A stretch of DNA of 64,000 nt from positions 1 to 64,000 of the forward strand of contig NZ_ATVX01000016.1 in the NCBI RefSeq assembly GCF_000420945.1, given 5' to 3'. The notes beneath the pieces were generated by a model. It was not told where the DNA came from and made no database searches. It worked only from the letters and a program-made list of their open reading frames with translations. Source of the stretch: Butyrivibrio sp. VCB2006. Lineage in GTDB: Bacteria; Bacillota; Clostridia; Lachnospirales; Lachnospiraceae. Position 1 is the first letter of the stretch. Every line of letters starts with the position of its first letter. The position numbers and the translations under genes were made by a program. Below, piece after piece: positions 1-7,301 of this stretch.

Positions 1-8
1 ACAAGAAA

Positions 9-142
9 GAATGCCGCTTGCGGCATTCTCGCGCCGAGCGCGGTTGCATTTATGCAACATATTCCTATCGCGCGAGTGCGCATCCTCGCGGAGCGTTTTT
101 TATCTTATAGGAATTCCGGAGGAATTTCCTATAAGATAAAAA
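9..142. repeat. Cluster of nested palindromes at the left window edge
   Basis: Several hairpins sit side by side. GAATGCCGC (9-17) pairs with GCGGCATTC (20-28), CTCGCGC (28-34) with GCGCGAG (70-76), and GTTGCAT (43-49) with ATGCAAC (52-58). A 17-bp perfect stem joins 96-112 to 126-142 and is bounded by T and A runs. The layout, an A/T-bounded palindrome next to GC-rich hairpins containing CGCTC and GCGAG, recalls the core of the large palindrome at 22.8 kb. It may be the end of a similar element cut by the window edge. Confidence 0.6.
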
Positions 143-143
143 T

Positions 144-174
144 ATCCCCTGCCACTATATGAGTGACAGGGGAT
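144..174 (-). terminator. Rho-independent terminator of the Hsp20 gene
   Basis: ATCCCCTG (144-151) pairs with CAGGGGAT (167-174), with further CACT/AGTG pairing inside. On the minus strand it is followed by a T-rich stretch. It lies 17 bp beyond the Hsp20 stop codon. Confidence 0.8.
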
Positions 175-190
175 TGGATTAGTTATAACA

Positions 191-643
191 TCATCCTTCA
201 ATTGCTATAAGATTCTTTTCCGGAACCTTCTTCTCAGCAGCCTTTTTAGGAATTGTAAGTGTCAGAACACCGTGTCTATAGTTTGCCTCTACATCTTCCT
301 TCTCAATGTTCTCGCCAACATAGAAGCTTCTTTGCATTGCGCCTGCGTAACGTTCCTGGCGAATAAGTTTACCCTTCTTATCATTAGCATCCTTATCAAG
401 TCCTTTGGATGCTGAGATTGTTATGTAACCCTCATTAAGTTCAACTTCAATCTCTTCCTTCTTGAAGCCCGGCAGATCAATGACAACTTCATAATTGTCA
501 TCTTTTTCTCTGATATCTGTCTTCATCATCCTTGATGCTTTTCTGCCATAGAGTTTTTTCTCCATGTTGTCGAATTCCTTCATATAAGGGAATCCAAACA
601 GGTCATCCATAAAATTCTCTTCAAAAATACTAGGTGCTAACAT
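191..643 (-). CDS. Small heat-shock protein, Hsp20/alpha-crystallin family
   Basis: This 150-residue protein is an ATP-independent holdase that keeps unfolded proteins soluble in the cytoplasm. A short N-terminal arm is followed by an alpha-crystallin domain at about residues 40-140, with the typical 'VVIDLPGFKKEEIEVEL' strand and the 'GVLTLTIPK' A-x-x-G-V-L-like ending. Length is normal for bacterial Hsp18-20. The start is fixed by a strong AAAGGAGG site 8 bases before ATG. A perfect CIRCE operator and promoter lie about 130-160 bp upstream, so HrcA repression is expected. The gene stands alone and ends in its own terminator. Assignment to the family is certain; the client range is unknown. 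Confidence 0.95.
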   Translation of the reverse strand: MLAPSIFEENFMDDLFGFPYMKEFDNMEKKLYGRKASRMMKTDIREKDDNYEVVIDLPGFKKEEIEVELNEGYITISASKGLDKDANDKKGKLIRQERYAGAMQRSFYVGENIEKEDVEANYRHGVLTLTIPKKAAEKKVPEKNLIAIEG

Positions 644-778
644 AATGCTTACCTCCTTTGCATAATAACAATTGATTAACTGTTACTTCGCATTGGGACG
701 GAGGGTTCAGATCATCGGAATCTTAGAATTGGAATCTTAAAGTCCTAACGGTCTTCTCTGTTCCTTTGTTCTACTTAT

Positions 779-807
779 GGTATAACACCATGATTAGCAC
801 TCGTCAA
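779..807 (-). promoter_or_regulatory. Sigma-A promoter of the Hsp20 gene
   Basis: On the minus strand TTGACG (807-802) is followed after exactly 17 bp by TATACC (784-779). The -35 hexamer overlaps the CIRCE spacer and right half-site, so a bound HrcA would block RNA polymerase. The predicted leader is about 130 nt long. Confidence 0.75.
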
Positions 808-820
808 TAGAGAGTGCTAA
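794..820. promoter_or_regulatory. CIRCE operator (HrcA binding site)
   Basis: TTAGCACTC (794-802), nine bases, then GAGTGCTAA (812-820). This is a perfect match to the CIRCE inverted repeat that binds the heat-shock repressor HrcA in Gram-positive bacteria. It overlaps the -35 element of the Hsp20 promoter. Confidence 0.96.
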
Positions 821-836
821 TTTGGATAAAAAGATA

Positions 837-854
837 TTGTATTCCTCAATACAA
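837..854 (-). terminator. Possible weak terminator after the 117-residue membrane protein gene
   Basis: TTGTATT (837-843) and AATACAA (848-854) form a short AT-rich stem with a 4-base loop. On the minus strand it is followed by TATCTTTTT. The stem is weak, so termination is only suggested. Confidence 0.4.
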
Positions 855-876
855 AATTAATATATCAGTATAAATC

Positions 877-1230
877 CTACATAAGTGACCCTGACAAAAC
901 CATCATCACAACAAATACGATGAACAGAATGACTGCTAAAATGCAAAGTCCTATAGTTACCCAAAAAGCGGCGTAAACAATCTTACTTACCAGGTTATTT
1001 TCCGAATACTCTCTCGCTTTATTACTAACGATCTCCCCTATGAGCAGCAGTGAAATCAGGATAATACCTAGCACAATCAGGTACATACTATCATTCTTAA
1101 ATAACCCCAGCACATAACGACTTACAGCATTACCTGTTAGTCCAAACAAAATAAGCACTATCCAGAACAGAGCAAATAAAACTACTGCAATTCCTGTATA
1201 AAGCTTTCCTATTTTCCGGTTGTCTTTCAT
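877..1230 (-). CDS. Small integral membrane protein, three predicted spans
   Basis: This 117-residue hydrophobic protein is of unknown function. Three membrane segments are visible at about residues 10-34, 48-66 and 83-113, separated by short charged loops ('SNKAREYSENN' between the second and third). No catalytic motif is seen. A clear TTTTGGAGGGG ribosome site precedes the ATG. It is followed downstream by Hsp20 and preceded by another small membrane protein and a lipoprotein, so the three may form an envelope-related group. The C-terminal tail '...VLSGSLM' has a decayed relative at 2134-2178, which suggests a past duplication. Real as a gene; function not assignable. Confidence 0.7.
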   Translation of the reverse strand: MKDNRKIGKLYTGIAVVLFALFWIVLILFGLTGNAVSRYVLGLFKNDSMYLIVLGIILISLLLIGEIVSNKAREYSENNLVSKIVYAAFWVTIGLCILAVILFIVFVVMMVLSGSLM

Positions 1231-1254
1231 CTGCTCCCCTCCAAAAGCTTTGCT

Positions 1255-1491
1255 TTACTGATCTTTTTTACTTGAGGAAATCAGCAGCAATACAATTATC
1301 AATCCCCCAATAACAAGCAATATAGGCAAAAACTCCATAAATAATATAGGGATGAATAACTGGAAAAGAAGAGCCACGAAATGAAAGTCAGCAAACATTA
1401 AAAACAAACAGCCTCCTGCTATCAGCACTCCCACAATTATCAAGCAAATAACAAGGGCTTTTTTCCATGTAGTATTTTTTGAGTTTTCCAT
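1255..1491 (-). CDS. Small membrane protein, two predicted spans
   Basis: This is a 78-residue protein beginning 'MENSKNTTWKKALVI'. Two hydrophobic segments, about residues 12-34 and 38-70, are followed by a short polar tail 'SSSKKDQ'. The open frame runs further upstream to 1608, but the extension is non-conserved in character and crosses the terminator of the preceding gene. The ATG at 1491 has a GAGAGG site in front, so I place the start there. Function is unknown. It sits between a lipoprotein gene and a three-span membrane protein on the same strand. Confidence 0.6.
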   Translation of the reverse strand: MENSKNTTWKKALVICLIIVGVLIAGGCLFLMFADFHFVALLFQLFIPILFMEFLPILLVIGGLIIVLLLISSSKKDQ

Positions 1492-1570
1492 ACATTCATT
1501 CCTCTCTAATAGTATCTTTAATCTTAACACATATAATAAATTAACATTGTTGCGTTTATACCACAAAAAA

Positions 1571-1598
1571 GCAGACATGCTTCCAATATCATGTCTGC
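1571..1598 (-). terminator. Rho-independent terminator of the lipoprotein gene
   Basis: GCAGACATG (1571-1579) pairs with CATGTCTGC (1590-1598). On the minus strand the stem is followed by TTTTTT (1570-1565). It lies just beyond the stop of the lipoprotein gene at 1636. Confidence 0.85.
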
Positions 1599-1635
1599 GG
1601 TAAGCCACTGTTCTATTTCTTTCATCAGCCTTGGT

Positions 1636-2112
1636 CTAATTCCCTGAAGAAGTCTGTGTAATACCAGCCTCCAGATAATCCCTGATGTTAAAGGTCTCGT
1701 CAGTCCTTTGTTCCTCATCTATTATGCCTGGAACATACTCCGTAACATATGTTTCACCGGAGGTTGGATTCACATAGTAGCGAATCTGCGCGGCAGTATA
1801 GGAACGATACAAAACTACAATCTCACCGTTTTCATTAGTTGAAACATCCCAATACTCCGTATATCCTTCGGCATTTCCCCCTTCGTCAAATTCAGGGTTA
1901 GTAGCCTTACAGTAGTTGATTACTGCGTTATAAGCCTGATCTTCTGTAATAACTTCAGTTTTCTCTTCCGAATGATCTGCTTCCTCCTGCCTGGAGACAT
2001 TTTCCGTCGGTTCAAATAAAGAACCTGTTTCTGAATCATTCTCCTTGGCACATGCAGTCAAAACCATGGCAGCTCCTATAATTAGTGCCACCAAAATCTT
2101 TTGTTTTTTCAT
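1636..2112 (-). CDS. Putative secreted lipoprotein
   Basis: This 158-residue protein has a type II signal peptide: a charged start 'MKKQK', a hydrophobic core and the lipobox 'LTAC' with the lipidated Cys at residue 21. A Glu/Asp/Ser-rich linker (about 22-55) leads to a small domain beginning 'EDQAYNAVINYC' and containing 'YRSYTAAQIRYYVNPTSGETYVTEYVPG'. That pattern resembles small extracytoplasmic PepSY- or DUF-like domains, but I cannot name it. GAGGGGAGAATTT precedes the start. It is likely anchored on the outer face of the membrane. It ends in its own terminator. Confidence 0.75.
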   Translation of the reverse strand: MKKQKILVALIIGAAMVLTACAKENDSETGSLFEPTENVSRQEEADHSEEKTEVITEDQAYNAVINYCKATNPEFDEGGNAEGYTEYWDVSTNENGEIVVLYRSYTAAQIRYYVNPTSGETYVTEYVPGIIDEEQRTDETFNIRDYLEAGITQTSSGN

Positions 2113-2133
2113 AAATTCTCCCCTCTATTTACC

Positions 2134-2178
2134 CTACATCAGTGCCCCTGACATAGCCATCGTAATAATGATAACATA
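2134..2178 (-). pseudogene. C-terminal remnant of a second copy of the three-span membrane protein
   Basis: On the minus strand this stretch reads 'YVIIITMAMSGALM' then stop, preceded in frame by a stop. It matches the end of the 877-1230 product, 'FIVFVVMMVLSGSLM', at both protein and DNA level (the bases around CCCTGACA are shared). It looks like the tail of a duplicated, otherwise deleted gene. Confidence 0.5.
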
Positions 2179-2226
2179 CTAATGACACATATATACTAAT
2201 TCAGAGGTGGTAGCGATATAAGAAAG

Positions 2227-4380
2227 TCATATCTTCTTAAGATTCACCTTCATGGAAATCTGCCTTGGAGTGCCCATTTCATCGAATTTAATCAAATAGC
2301 ATTCTTCATCCGTATCGATATCAAGAACCGTTCCCTCTCCCAGGATTGCATGCTTAACCCTCTGTCCTTTTTCCAAAAGGTCAAGCTTCTCTGCCCCCTT
2401 TAGATGCCTTGAGTCATTCTCTATAAACTTGCGAACTGCACTCATCATGGTCCCATCAGGCTTCTCTGTAAACTCCAGGAGATTAGGATCAATATCCATG
2501 ATAAACCTGGAAGGATACCTTGGAATTCCCTCAAAGGTGTTACCCCCTGCCTCTGAGATAAAGAGCCTTTTCCTAGCTCTGGTCATGGCAACAAAAGCAA
2601 GTCTACGCTCCTCTTCCATACCCTCAAGAGTATGCACCTTCCTTGATGGGAAAATGCCTTCGTTCATTCCACATAAGAATACATAAGGGAACTCAAGTCC
2701 CTTGGCTGCATGAACAGTCATCAGCTTGACCTTATCATCCTGCCCGGAGTCGGAATCTGCATTTGTAAAAAGAGCTATATGCTTGAGGTAGTCTTCCAGC
2801 CCCACTTCCTCGCCGCAGGTAGTCTCATATTCAAAAACAGACTGCTTAAGCTCTGCCAAATTATCAAGCCTGTCCTGTGCTCCCTCAGTGCGGAGCATTT
2901 CTTCGTAGCCACTGTCATTTAAAATCTTAGCCAGTACTTCTGATACAGGAAGTCCTTCATAGCTCTCTGAAAAACGCTCTATCAGATCAATAAACGAAGA
3001 CGCCTTTGTCCCCTTAATAAGCTCATTATCAAGGTTTTCATACAGCGCCTGATATAGCGAGCACCCCTTATCTCTTGAGTACTGCTCCAGAAAGGCCATA
3101 CGTCTTTTACCAAGGTTTCTCTTAGGCACATTCACAATTCGTCTGAAAGAAATGTCATCCCTATAAACAAGCATTCTAAGATAGCAGAGCGCATCCTTGA
3201 TCTCTGCTCTTCCAAAGAATTGCACTCCGGAATAAATGGTATACGGAATCTTTTCCTTCATAAGACCTTCTTCTATGGTCCTTGTGACATAGTGAGCACG
3301 ATACAAAATAGTCATATCCCTATACTTGATACCATAGCTCTTAAGTGCCAGAATTTCCCCTGCTATCCATTCAGCTTCATCAGAAGTATTGGGGGCAAGA
3401 TGGCATAGAACACTATCTCCGCTTGGGAGTGTTGCGCAAAGGTCCTTTTTAATCCTGAATCTATTCTTGTCTATTAGCGAGTTAACAGCTGACAGAATCT
3501 GTGGCGTTGACCTGTAGTTGTCATTCATAAGGATAGTTTTTACATTTGGAAATACCTTGTCAAAATCAAGGAGATATTTGACGTTGGCTCCGCGCCAGGT
3601 ATAAATAGTCTGATCCGGGTCCCCCACTATAAAAAGATTCTTGTGATACCCTGCAAGAACCTCCATAAGCTCATACTGAAGACTGTCTATATCCTGAAAC
3701 TCATCGATCATGATGTATTCCAGTCTCTTTTGCCATTTAAGTTTAATATCCGGATTTTCCTTAAAGATATACAAAGAAAACTTGATAAGGTCGTTATAAT
3801 CCAGACCAAAGCATTTCTTTTCCTGATATAAATAACCGTAGAAGAGGATATCCCTGACCTCTGTAGCAGAGTCATACTTATCCTTGAGAGTCTCAAGCGG
3901 CATGGTCAGCATATCCATATAGTATTCCGGTTCGTCAAAAAGCTTGCGCATCTCGAACATATCCCGTGCAGAACTAAAGGTCATGTCACGAAGAGAAAGA
4001 CCACGTTCTTCGTAAATGATCTTGAGCATGTCATCTATATCAGAGTTATCAAGAACAAGGAAATTCTTGGGGTACTGGACTGCATGGGAATCTTCCTGCA
4101 ATACCGACACACAAAAGCCATGAAACGTATTGATATAACCGGTATCATTATCTCCGGTCAGAGCGTGGATTCTCTGTCTCATCTCATTGGCTGATTTATT
4201 GGTGAAAGTTACACACAGAATGTGCCCCGGCATAATACCGAGGCCATTAACAAGATATGCAAAACGGGTGGAAAGCGCCTTGGTCTTGCCACTTCCCGCC
4301 CCTGCTATAACACGAATATATCCTTCCGTAGAAGTTACCGCTTCTTTTTGGGACTTATTTAAACTCTCTAATAATTCCAT
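2227..4380 (-). CDS. pcrA: ATP-dependent DNA helicase, UvrD/PcrA family
   Basis: This 717-residue superfamily 1A 3'-5' helicase unwinds DNA in excision repair and clears blocked forks and RecA filaments. The N-terminal Q motif region 'LNKSQKEAV' is followed by Walker A 'AGAGSGKT' (26-33). Further on come Walker B 'DEFQD', motif III 'VGDPDQTIYTWRGA', motif IV 'NYRS', motif V 'VKLMTVHAAKGLEFP' and motif VI 'VAMTRARKRL'. A C-terminal Tudor-like segment 'VKHAILGEGTVLDID', typical of PcrA and used to contact RNA polymerase, ends the protein. Length is slightly short of the usual 730-750. Two LexA boxes and a strong promoter lie upstream, so it belongs to the SOS regulon here. Divergence from the rest of the neighbourhood suggests a single-gene unit. 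Confidence 0.95.
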   Translation of the reverse strand: MELLESLNKSQKEAVTSTEGYIRVIAGAGSGKTKALSTRFAYLVNGLGIMPGHILCVTFTNKSANEMRQRIHALTGDNDTGYINTFHGFCVSVLQEDSHAVQYPKNFLVLDNSDIDDMLKIIYEERGLSLRDMTFSSARDMFEMRKLFDEPEYYMDMLTMPLETLKDKYDSATEVRDILFYGYLYQEKKCFGLDYNDLIKFSLYIFKENPDIKLKWQKRLEYIMIDEFQDIDSLQYELMEVLAGYHKNLFIVGDPDQTIYTWRGANVKYLLDFDKVFPNVKTILMNDNYRSTPQILSAVNSLIDKNRFRIKKDLCATLPSGDSVLCHLAPNTSDEAEWIAGEILALKSYGIKYRDMTILYRAHYVTRTIEEGLMKEKIPYTIYSGVQFFGRAEIKDALCYLRMLVYRDDISFRRIVNVPKRNLGKRRMAFLEQYSRDKGCSLYQALYENLDNELIKGTKASSFIDLIERFSESYEGLPVSEVLAKILNDSGYEEMLRTEGAQDRLDNLAELKQSVFEYETTCGEEVGLEDYLKHIALFTNADSDSGQDDKVKLMTVHAAKGLEFPYVFLCGMNEGIFPSRKVHTLEGMEEERRLAFVAMTRARKRLFISEAGGNTFEGIPRYPSRFIMDIDPNLLEFTEKPDGTMMSAVRKFIENDSRHLKGAEKLDLLEKGQRVKHAILGEGTVLDIDTDEECYLIKFDEMGTPRQISMKVNLKKI

Positions 4381-4400
4381 TGCAATACAATCCTCTTGGT

Positions 4401-4412
4401 GAACAACTGTTC
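4401..4412. promoter_or_regulatory. LexA (SOS) box, promoter-distal copy
   Basis: GAAC-AACT-GTTC is a perfect inverted half-site pair of the Gram-positive LexA/DinR type. It lies just downstream of the pcrA -10 element, near the transcription start and 21 bp before the start codon. Confidence 0.7.
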
Positions 4413-4425
4413 TTATAATATTTTA

Positions 4426-4454
4426 ATTATACGAACAAACGTTTTGTATTGCAA
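4426..4454 (-). promoter_or_regulatory. pcrA promoter with an internal LexA box
   Basis: On the minus strand TTGCAA (4454-4449) and TATAAT (4431-4426) are 17 bp apart. The spacer holds CGAACAAACGTTTT (4432-4445), which matches the Bacillus-type LexA consensus CGAACRNRYGTTYC except at the last base. LexA bound here would occlude the promoter; a second box lies at 4401-4412. Confidence 0.85.
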
Positions 4455-4467
4455 GCAGAAGGTACCT

Positions 4468-5700
4468 TTAACATCCCATGAAAGAAACTGTTATTCTTGT
4501 ACCTATTTCAAGTCTGGAGAGGACTTCTACGCTGCCCTGATGGGCATCAATGATCCATTTGGCAATGGAAAGCCCAAGACCTGAACCACCGGTTGATGAA
4601 TTTCTGGCCTTGTCGGATCTGTAGAAGCGCTCAAAGATATGGCTGAGTTCTTCGCCGGCCATACCAATGCCTTCGTCCTGAACAATATACGAAATCTTAT
4701 CGCCATTTCTTTTAACAGAAAGTTTAATAGTGTTGCCCTTGTCGGAATACTTGGCAGCATTCTGGACAAATATCCTGATAGACTGCTTGATCATGGCAAG
4801 GTCCCCATTTATGTAACAATTCTCACTATCCTCATAAAGATATTTGTGATCCGAATCTATCATCATGGATTCTTCCCACACCTCTCTCATCACATCAGAT
4901 AGATCCAGCTTTTCCATGGACAGCTTCTGACGTCCGTTATCTCCTCTGGCAAGGAAAAGAAGCTGGTCAATGAGTTCTTTCATATTCTCTGACTCATTCT
5001 TGATAGCCGTGATGGATTCCTCCAGAACAGCCGGATCATCTTTTCCCCAGCGGTCCAGCATGTTGGCATAGCCCTGAATAACAGCAATAGGAGTACGAAG
5101 TTCGTGGGAAGCATCGTCAACAAACCTTGCCTGCTGCATTCTTGCTTCCTGCATCCTGTACAGCAGACTGTTAAGCGCAGCTTCTATGCTGGCAAGATCC
5201 TGGTCTCCTGTTGATATCCTGGCTCCGTTTTTGTCGGCAGGAACCTTCAAAATGGCTTCTTCCAGCTCTTCAAATTTGGTTGTATCAAGTGGAACCTCAC
5301 TAATAGCCTCAGCCTTAAGAGCCAGTTCATTTAAAGGTCGGAGCTTCCTTCTGATTTTTGCAGTATGGGTAAAAGAAAATAAGAGGTTCAGAAGCTGATA
5401 GGCTGCAACCGCAATCAGGATAATTCCCGTAAAATAGACATACTCTCGCATAGGAAAACTATAGGAAGAGTTGTCCGTAAAAAAGTTAAGAACAACATTT
5501 TTGTAGCTATCGCCTGTTATAGAAAAGCTTCTGACTGATTCGCCTTCAGGAAGCGTCTGGAAACTGTTATAACCAAACAGTCCAAATGAAGCCAAAACAA
5601 TGAGTAAATCCACTGTAAAAAAAGCTTTCAGTTTATTAAACCAGAAAGCTGTATTAATTCCTCTTGCTATTGATGATGTACGTTTACTTACATTATTCAT
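4468..5700 (-). CDS. Sensor histidine kinase, OmpR-family partner
   Basis: This 410-residue membrane kinase phosphorylates the response regulator encoded just upstream. Two spans (about 25-46 and 88-110) bracket a small extracytoplasmic loop of roughly 40 residues. A HAMP-like linker leads to the HisKA domain, 'DDASHELRTP', with the phospho-acceptor His199. The ATPase domain shows N, G1 'DEGIGM', F 'IFERFYRSD' and G2 'GGSGLGLSIAKWI' boxes. The ATG overlaps the regulator's stop by 4 bases and is preceded by AGAAGGG, so translation is coupled. The small sensor loop fits an intramembrane or envelope-stress type kinase. The signal is unknown. Confidence 0.93.
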   Translation of the reverse strand: MNNVSKRTSSIARGINTAFWFNKLKAFFTVDLLIVLASFGLFGYNSFQTLPEGESVRSFSITGDSYKNVVLNFFTDNSSYSFPMREYVYFTGIILIAVAAYQLLNLLFSFTHTAKIRRKLRPLNELALKAEAISEVPLDTTKFEELEEAILKVPADKNGARISTGDQDLASIEAALNSLLYRMQEARMQQARFVDDASHELRTPIAVIQGYANMLDRWGKDDPAVLEESITAIKNESENMKELIDQLLFLARGDNGRQKLSMEKLDLSDVMREVWEESMMIDSDHKYLYEDSENCYINGDLAMIKQSIRIFVQNAAKYSDKGNTIKLSVKRNGDKISYIVQDEGIGMAGEELSHIFERFYRSDKARNSSTGGSGLGLSIAKWIIDAHQGSVEVLSRLEIGTRITVSFMGC

Positions 5701-6380
5701 AGCTGCCCTTCTTTTATGACGTATCCGACACCTCTTACCGTCTGGATAAGCTTGATGCCGTATTTATCATCTATTTTGGTGCGAAGATGTCTGACATAGA
5801 CATCAACCACATTGGTTTCACCATCATAATCATAGCCCCAGATCTCGTTAATTAGACGTTCTCTATCAAGTACTATGTTGCAATTCTCCATAAGGATCCT
5901 AAGGAGCTCAAACTCGTAGTTGGTGAGCTCCACAGGATTTCCATCAGCGCATACTTCATGTCTGTCCAGATCTATTGTGACTTTGTTTATAGTAAGTTGT
6001 CTGGATGCTGTTACTGATGAGCCTTTTCTTTTAAGAGCTACTCTGATACGTGCCAGAAGCTCCTCAATAGCAAAAGGCTTGGTGATATAATCGTCTGCTC
6101 CGGCATCAAGGCCCGATACCTTATCCATTACCGCATCTCTTGCAGTAACCAGGATAACAGGAGTTTCCTTTTTGGCCCTTACGCGCCTTAGAACCTCAAA
6201 GCCATTGATGCCCGGCAGCATAACATCTAAAAGAATCAGATCATAATCGTTAGAGAGAGCCATATCAAGGCCTGTCCTACCATCCTCTGCCTTATCTACA
6301 GAATTTCCCTCATGTATAAGTTCAAGTTCGACAAAACGTGCCAGTTGTACTTCATCTTCTACGATTAGTATTTTGCTCAT
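5697..6380 (-). CDS. Response regulator, OmpR/PhoB family
   Basis: This 227-residue transcription factor has a receiver domain (about 1-120) with acidic pocket 'VEDE', phospho-acceptor Asp52 in 'LILLDVMLPG' and Lys in 'ITKPF'. A winged-helix DNA-binding domain follows (about 130-225), ending 'RGVGYVIKEGQL'. Its ATG overlaps the stop of the DUF4342 gene. Four 11-bp direct repeats at 7007-7050, ahead of the operon, are the classic spacing bound by phosphorylated OmpR-family dimers, so autoregulation is likely. The kinase at 4468-5700 is the cognate partner. Confidence 0.95.
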   Translation of the reverse strand: MSKILIVEDEVQLARFVELELIHEGNSVDKAEDGRTGLDMALSNDYDLILLDVMLPGINGFEVLRRVRAKKETPVILVTARDAVMDKVSGLDAGADDYITKPFAIEELLARIRVALKRKGSSVTASRQLTINKVTIDLDRHEVCADGNPVELTNYEFELLRILMENCNIVLDRERLINEIWGYDYDGETNVVDVYVRHLRTKIDDKYGIKLIQTVRGVGYVIKEGQL

Positions 6381-6937
6381 TATTTCTGTTCTTCTTCCTT
6401 TTTGAATTCGTTTTTAATATTCTCAGCAGTCTGGGATGCCTTGTCGCAAACCTCATTAACATCTACGACTACTTTGTCTACACCTGAAAAATTATAGGTT
6501 ATTCCAAAGAAAAGACCTATGATGATAAGCGGAACTGTGATCCAGAAGAATCCGATCAAAAGAAGTATCAGTACCAGAAGTGGTACGCTTGCAACCTTCT
6601 TGTTGTCCTTGCTTATGTTAAAGTCAATCTCAAGACTCTTGCGGAACAATACCCTGAAGAAATCTGCGAGACTCCTGCAAAACTCCTTGAAGCTGGTCTT
6701 CTTGCAGTCTTTTTCATACTGCTTCTGAGCATCTGCAAACTTCTTAACGTTTTCCATATCCTGACTTGCTCCGGCTGTGTAAGCACCATCTTTTGGAGCA
6801 ACTACCTTGCCCTGACGCTCAAGTTCAATTACAGCATCCAGCATGTCGTAGTTCTTTTCCTCGAGGATCTTTTTAGCTTCCTCGTAGGATACACCTGTCT
6901 TCTCTCTGAGCTTTTCAACCATTTCAAAATTTTCCAT
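6380..6937 (-). CDS. DUF4342 membrane protein with an N-terminal UBA/TS-N-like domain
   Basis: This 185-residue protein is the first gene of the two-component operon. Residues 1-45 ('VEKLREKTGVSYEEAKKILEE') resemble the UBA/TS-N helix bundle, the fold found at the N-terminus of EF-Ts. A charged linker follows. Residues about 95-120 begin the DUF4342 core with 'ISKDNKKVASVP', and a long hydrophobic segment ('LLVLILLLIGFFWITVPLIII') spans the membrane. The acidic/basic tail 'NEFKKEEEQK' is probably cytoplasmic. AAGGAAGG precedes the ATG. Co-translation with the kinase pair suggests a role in sensing or output of that system. No enzymatic motif is seen. Confidence 0.8.
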   Translation of the reverse strand: MENFEMVEKLREKTGVSYEEAKKILEEKNYDMLDAVIELERQGKVVAPKDGAYTAGASQDMENVKKFADAQKQYEKDCKKTSFKEFCRSLADFFRVLFRKSLEIDFNISKDNKKVASVPLLVLILLLIGFFWITVPLIIIGLFFGITYNFSGVDKVVVDVNEVCDKASQTAENIKNEFKKEEEQK

Positions 6938-7006
6938 AATACATTACCTTCCTTTCAGATATTCATTTGTTGTTTGTTATTTGATATCTGAAATGATACA
7001 TACCCA

Positions 7007-7050
7007 AGATTAATATAAGATTTTTGAAAGATTAAAATCAGATTAAAATA
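7007..7050 (-). promoter_or_regulatory. Four 11-bp direct repeats, probable response-regulator box
   Basis: On the plus strand AGATT starts at 7007, 7018, 7029 and 7040, exactly 11 bp apart, each followed by an A/T-rich tail. On the minus strand the consensus is about TTTTAATCTTR. Tandem 11-bp direct repeats are the usual target of OmpR/PhoB-type dimers. The array sits about 70 bp before the operon's first ATG, where an activator would stand. TATCAT at about 6996-6991 could be the -10, with no good -35. Confidence 0.7.
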
Positions 7051-7106
7051 TGAATATTATTTCTTAATCAAAAAAGTTTCTTTTACTAAATGGTGCTGTC
7101 ATAAAT

Positions 7107-7223
7107 CTAAAGGCTGCCTTCATTAACTCCGTTGATAACCACATTCCAACCATTATTTACAAAAACCTTAGCCATCTCATATCCAAGGCCCCTGGTACTT
7201 CCTGTTATAACTGCTGTTTTCAA
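7107..7223 (-). pseudogene. Truncated short-chain dehydrogenase/reductase, N-terminal fragment
   Basis: About 38 residues remain, starting 'LKTAVITGSTRGLG'. This is the Rossmann nucleotide-binding start of an SDR with its TGxxxGxG motif, then 'YEMAKVFVNNGWNVVINGVNEGSL' and a stop. A full SDR has about 250 residues, so more than 80 percent is missing, including the YxxxK catalytic motif. A GGAG site precedes a TTG codon at 7223; the frame is open upstream to 7295. It lies directly behind the acetyltransferase gene and was probably cut by a deletion. Confidence 0.65.
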
Positions 7224-7301
7224 TTTATTATCTCCAATCTTTTTTCCGGATTTTCTTTTCTTCTTTTTATCGAAGTCTCTCCTTTTTTCTACCAATTATC
7301 T

